DNA of 8,508 nucleotides, taken from NCBI GenBank assembly GCA_003498085.1, contig DNCM01000172.1, positions 1-8,508 of the forward strand, in the 5' to 3' direction. This document shows, piece by piece, positions 6,057 to 8,508 of the stretch (position 1 is its first letter; each line of letters opens with the position of its first letter). The notes beneath the pieces were generated by a model. It had not been told where the DNA came from and searched no databases. It saw only the letters and a list, made by a program, of their open reading frames with translations. The translations under genes were made by a program, and so were the position numbers. This stretch comes from a bacterium. Its GTDB lineage: Bacteria; UBA9089; UBA9088.

Positions 6057-7303
6057 TGTCCATAGAAACCATCTCTACCCGCAAGCAGACGATGGACTAT
6101 CTTGAGGGATATGTCCAAAAGAAAAAGGAAGAAATAGACAGAGGACATACAAGCTCTGGTCTGGTCAAGAGCTATCTCCTTGAGACGGTTCCAGGTATAA
6201 CAAAAGAACCAGAGATAGAGGGAATCTTTAAGAACTTTGGTGCTCGGTTAGACCCTATCGATGATACCCTTTACAAGGTATGGAATGGTGGCTCCAAGAA
6301 TCAATACACAGGGTTTCTGGAAAAACTTATCCCTCGCCATCCAGTATATTATACTATGGAGGACATCAAAGAGTGTGACCCATGGATCAGAAGATTTGTA
6401 GATTCAACACCCAATCTGGATAGACTCTGGATTAGTGGTCGGATATTTGAGCAATTATGGGAAAAGGTAATAGAACTTAACTCTGGACAAAGATATGGTC
6501 GATTGGTCTTTGAGTATGAAAATTTCTTTGAGATTGACATTGAAGAGGTAGGAGAAGATGAAGATGTTGGAGATATTAAATGGGAGGAGTTTGAAGAAAA
6601 GACTCAAGTAGTTAAAGAGCGAAGAAGTTCTCGATTTGCTATGGTAGAGAGAATAGAAGAGATGAAAACCTATTTGCCAAGACTTCAAGAGATTTACTCC
6701 CCTCTTTTTTCTATCTCTCAACTACGCTTTCCTTCTACTAGCCGGGGTGGTCACGACTTCTACTATAATGGTAAGGTAACCAACCGTAGTGACAGCTTTT
6801 CTGACCATCGGGCGCATCTACTTTATGTCTTGAAAATATATAAAGGTGCTACCGAAGATGCTGAACAGACAGCTTGGTATTCAATGGAGAAAACAACCTT
6901 ACAGACCCAAAGACGGTTCACTACATTACATGGAGCACCTGTGGTGATGAAATTCAGCTCTCCACTTTCTGTGGACACCTTTGAAAAATGGATTACCTCT
7001 ACCTTTAATCGTAAAAATAACAAGTTTCGTCTCTGGGGGAATCCCATCCGCATCAGCTCGGAAAAGGTCCACATTTATGGAGCAGATAGGCACCTGTGGC
7101 AACCGATTTTCTTGGAATTAACCACCCGTCATGTAATTGCTATTCTGCCTAAAGGAACCTGTGGGAATACTATCCATAGGTTGGTTACAAATATACAGCA
7201 TTATATTGACTCAGCCGTAGAGGTCTCAATTGGAGATAGGAAATATAATGAGATAATCTCCACAGCCATAAAAGAAAGAGGCATTCAATATGAATCCGAT
7301 TGA
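6056..7303 (+). CDS. Uncharacterised 415-residue protein, operon gene 5
   Basis: ATG 6056 shares one base with the preceding TAA and has a full GGAGGT at 6045-6050, 5 nt away, so the start is secure. I do not recognise the family. Features seen: a charged helical N-terminus (about 1-45); a Trp-containing region (about 75-150); a strongly acidic linker at about 157-190 (D and E clusters, then KWEEFEEK); and a C-terminal part (about 225-410) rich in aromatic, His and Arg residues, with segments such as RGGHDFYYNG, RSDSFSDHR and IYGADRHLWQPIFLEL. No signal peptide, membrane span, P-loop or known nuclease motif is visible. The two-part layout around an acidic linker suggests a soluble two-domain protein. 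Its stop lies 14 nt inside the next gene, so it is probably made together with the nuclease-like protein and may be its partner, sensor or inhibitor (inference). Confidence 0.8.
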   Translation: MSIETISTRKQTMDYLEGYVQKKKEEIDRGHTSSGLVKSYLLETVPGITKEPEIEGIFKNFGARLDPIDDTLYKVWNGGSKNQYTGFLEKLIPRHPVYYTMEDIKECDPWIRRFVDSTPNLDRLWISGRIFEQLWEKVIELNSGQRYGRLVFEYENFFEIDIEEVGEDEDVGDIKWEEFEEKTQVVKERRSSRFAMVERIEEMKTYLPRLQEIYSPLFSISQLRFPSTSRGGHDFYYNGKVTNRSDSFSDHRAHLLYVLKIYKGATEDAEQTAWYSMEKTTLQTQRRFTTLHGAPVVMKFSSPLSVDTFEKWITSTFNRKNNKFRLWGNPIRISSEKVHIYGADRHLWQPIFLELTTRHVIAILPKGTCGNTIHRLVTNIQHYIDSAVEVSIGDRKYNEIISTAIKERGIQYESD

Positions 7304-8366
7304 TGTAATTAAAGACCCAATCTATCAACTGAATTTAATGTTGTGGCTTCTTCAACCCCTTAAGAATAATTATCCACTACGACCTGTCTTAAAGGAATTG
7401 GGGTATGAGTTATTTGCCATTGGGCCTTCTATGCCACTTTCTCCTGAACTACGAGAGAGACTTAAAGAACTATCTATTTCTTGTGCTGAAGCTCCTGAAC
7501 CAGACCTTTTAATTTCAAGAAATAAAACATTTGAATTTATTACTATAGAATGTAAGGCTCAAATGTTTGGTCCTGCATCTGAAAAGCAGGCGGACCAGGC
7601 ACGGGCATTACTTCTACAAAATGGAGAGCAATTTAATTTGGCTATAGGCTTAGAAATCGATGCCTCTCCTGATATTCATTTGGTTTATGTTGCTAAACAT
7701 TCTGAAACCTATAACCTGGAACAAGGAATCTGTCAGATTCAGAATGAATTGAGAGAGGCTGGTTTAGACCCAGTAAGGACAGGGGCTATAGGCATTGATT
7801 TCTATCAAGATAAAGTTTATCTTCGGAATAACTATGGTCAAGGAGAAATTCCCAAATCACTAAAAGAGACTATTGGCGAAGGAATAATAATTCAGAAACT
7901 TTTCCCTGATGATAATCCGATTTCCCTCTTTTATATCCCTTGGGATCCCAATGTTTTTCAATCTGATGAGATGGCTAATTATTGTGAACAGGTGTTTTGT
8001 GAACGAATCTTGACAGAAATAGCCTGTAGAATAGGCACTATGTTTGTACCAGGAATTATCGAATTTGAATATGACAATTTGCTTAACGCCGCTACCTCCA
8101 ATTTCTATGAACATTGGCACTCTAAAACTATAAGAGGGGCATTGCGAAACTTCTGCCGTGAACTTTTATCCAAAGCACTTAAATCTACTGAGACTCATTT
8201 TGAAAAATCAACCCTACCTCAACCTCGTCAAGGTATTGCTTTAAACATATCTAATGAAGAAACCAGGGAATCCATTATTGACTCACTAACGAAATTCAAA
8301 CGAGGGAAATGGATAAGAAGAGAAAAATTACGCCAAACGACTCTTTTTTCAGAAGATGACATTTAA
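7290..8366 (+). CDS. PD-(D/E)xK nuclease-like protein
   Basis: ATG 7290 overlaps the previous gene by 14 nt, with AGAGG at 7277-7281, 8 nt away. The 358-residue product has an N-terminal region with PEPDLLIS (D72), a turn, then ITIECKAQ (E87-C-K89), giving D72-x14-E87-x-K89. This is the core of PD-(D/E)xK restriction-like nucleases, and the following QADQARALLL helix fits the family's helix after the third strand. The motif residues would bind Mg2+ and cut phosphodiester bonds, but not all family members are active nucleases, and substrate (DNA or RNA) is unknown. Residues about 120-360 have no motif I recognise and probably hold a target-binding or partner-binding domain. No membrane span is seen. 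It is the last gene of the operon and the likely effector. Confidence 0.72.
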   Translation: MNPIDVIKDPIYQLNLMLWLLQPLKNNYPLRPVLKELGYELFAIGPSMPLSPELRERLKELSISCAEAPEPDLLISRNKTFEFITIECKAQMFGPASEKQADQARALLLQNGEQFNLAIGLEIDASPDIHLVYVAKHSETYNLEQGICQIQNELREAGLDPVRTGAIGIDFYQDKVYLRNNYGQGEIPKSLKETIGEGIIIQKLFPDDNPISLFYIPWDPNVFQSDEMANYCEQVFCERILTEIACRIGTMFVPGIIEFEYDNLLNAATSNFYEHWHSKTIRGALRNFCRELLSKALKSTETHFEKSTLPQPRQGIALNISNEETRESIIDSLTKFKRGKWIRREKLRQTTLFSEDDI

Positions 8367-8508
8367 AAATACTCTAAGCCTGGAGAGATACAAATAGGCG
8401 ATGAGACTTATAAAAAATTAGATGATAAAAGCAAATTTCCTATATTTCGCTACCCTATAATAGGAATTGATTATAACTTGTTCATATTAAACCCTAACTT
8501 CCCAAAAA
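8367..8508 (+). other. In-frame open tail after the nuclease-like gene, incomplete at the window end
   Basis: After TAA 8364-8366 the same frame stays open for the remaining 142 nt with no ATG or GTG. It reads coding-like, with KPGEIQIGDETYKKL and then FPIFRYPIIGIDY. The first part faintly resembles the GxIxIxxxTYxxL segment near the end of cyclase homology domains, but this is not a secure match. It could be the remnant of another gene, or a sequence joined to the operon by rearrangement. No terminator hairpin is visible in this stretch. Confidence 0.3.

Noticed and set aside
5445..8366. Calling genes 4-6 a Pycsar defence system
   Set aside because: Only the class III cyclase fold is shared. 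No typical TIR or membrane effector follows, and the cyclase active site cannot be assigned to cCMP or cUMP by eye.

Overview
The window is AT-rich and mostly reads left to right. It looks like a contig from an uncultivated bacterium. Evidence for bacteria is a sigma70-type promoter, Shine-Dalgarno sites in front of tightly overlapping genes, and a PocR-type histidine kinase. I cannot name a phylum from the sequence. The left third is accessory debris and the right two thirds is one compact, apparently intact operon.

Left region (1-1400). It opens with the last 69 codons of a DDE transposase that carries the Y-x2-R-x3-E-x6-K signature. An AT-rich spacer follows, containing a near-consensus promoter (TTGACA, 17 bp, TATACT). 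Downstream lie remnants of small accessory genes: a VapB-like antitoxin tail, the N-terminus of a PIN-domain (VapC-like) toxin, a DUF5678-like ORF with no ATG and an in-frame TAG, a retropepsin-like fragment with a DTG motif, and a short unidentified ORF that runs into the operon start.

Right region (1402-8366). Six same-strand genes are packed with 4-23 nt overlaps or a gap of a few bases: (1) a PocR-GAF histidine kinase, (2) a stand-alone receiver, (3) a GAF-like/EAL protein with a full c-di-GMP phosphodiesterase residue set, (4) a small class III nucleotide-cyclase domain protein, (5) a 415-residue protein I do not recognise, and (6) a 358-residue protein with a PD-(D/E)xK nuclease-like motif. 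After gene 6 the same frame stays open to the window end without a start codon.

Inferred logic: a cytoplasmic sensor kinase phosphorylates a receiver that has no output domain. That receiver may act by protein contact on the EAL protein and/or the cyclase. Two nucleotide-messenger enzymes, one degrading c-di-GMP and one possibly making a cyclic mononucleotide, then sit directly upstream of an orphan protein and a putative nuclease. No membrane segments are obvious in any of the six. The layout is like a regulated effector or conflict cassette. It is not one I can match to a named system, and the defence reading is inference.
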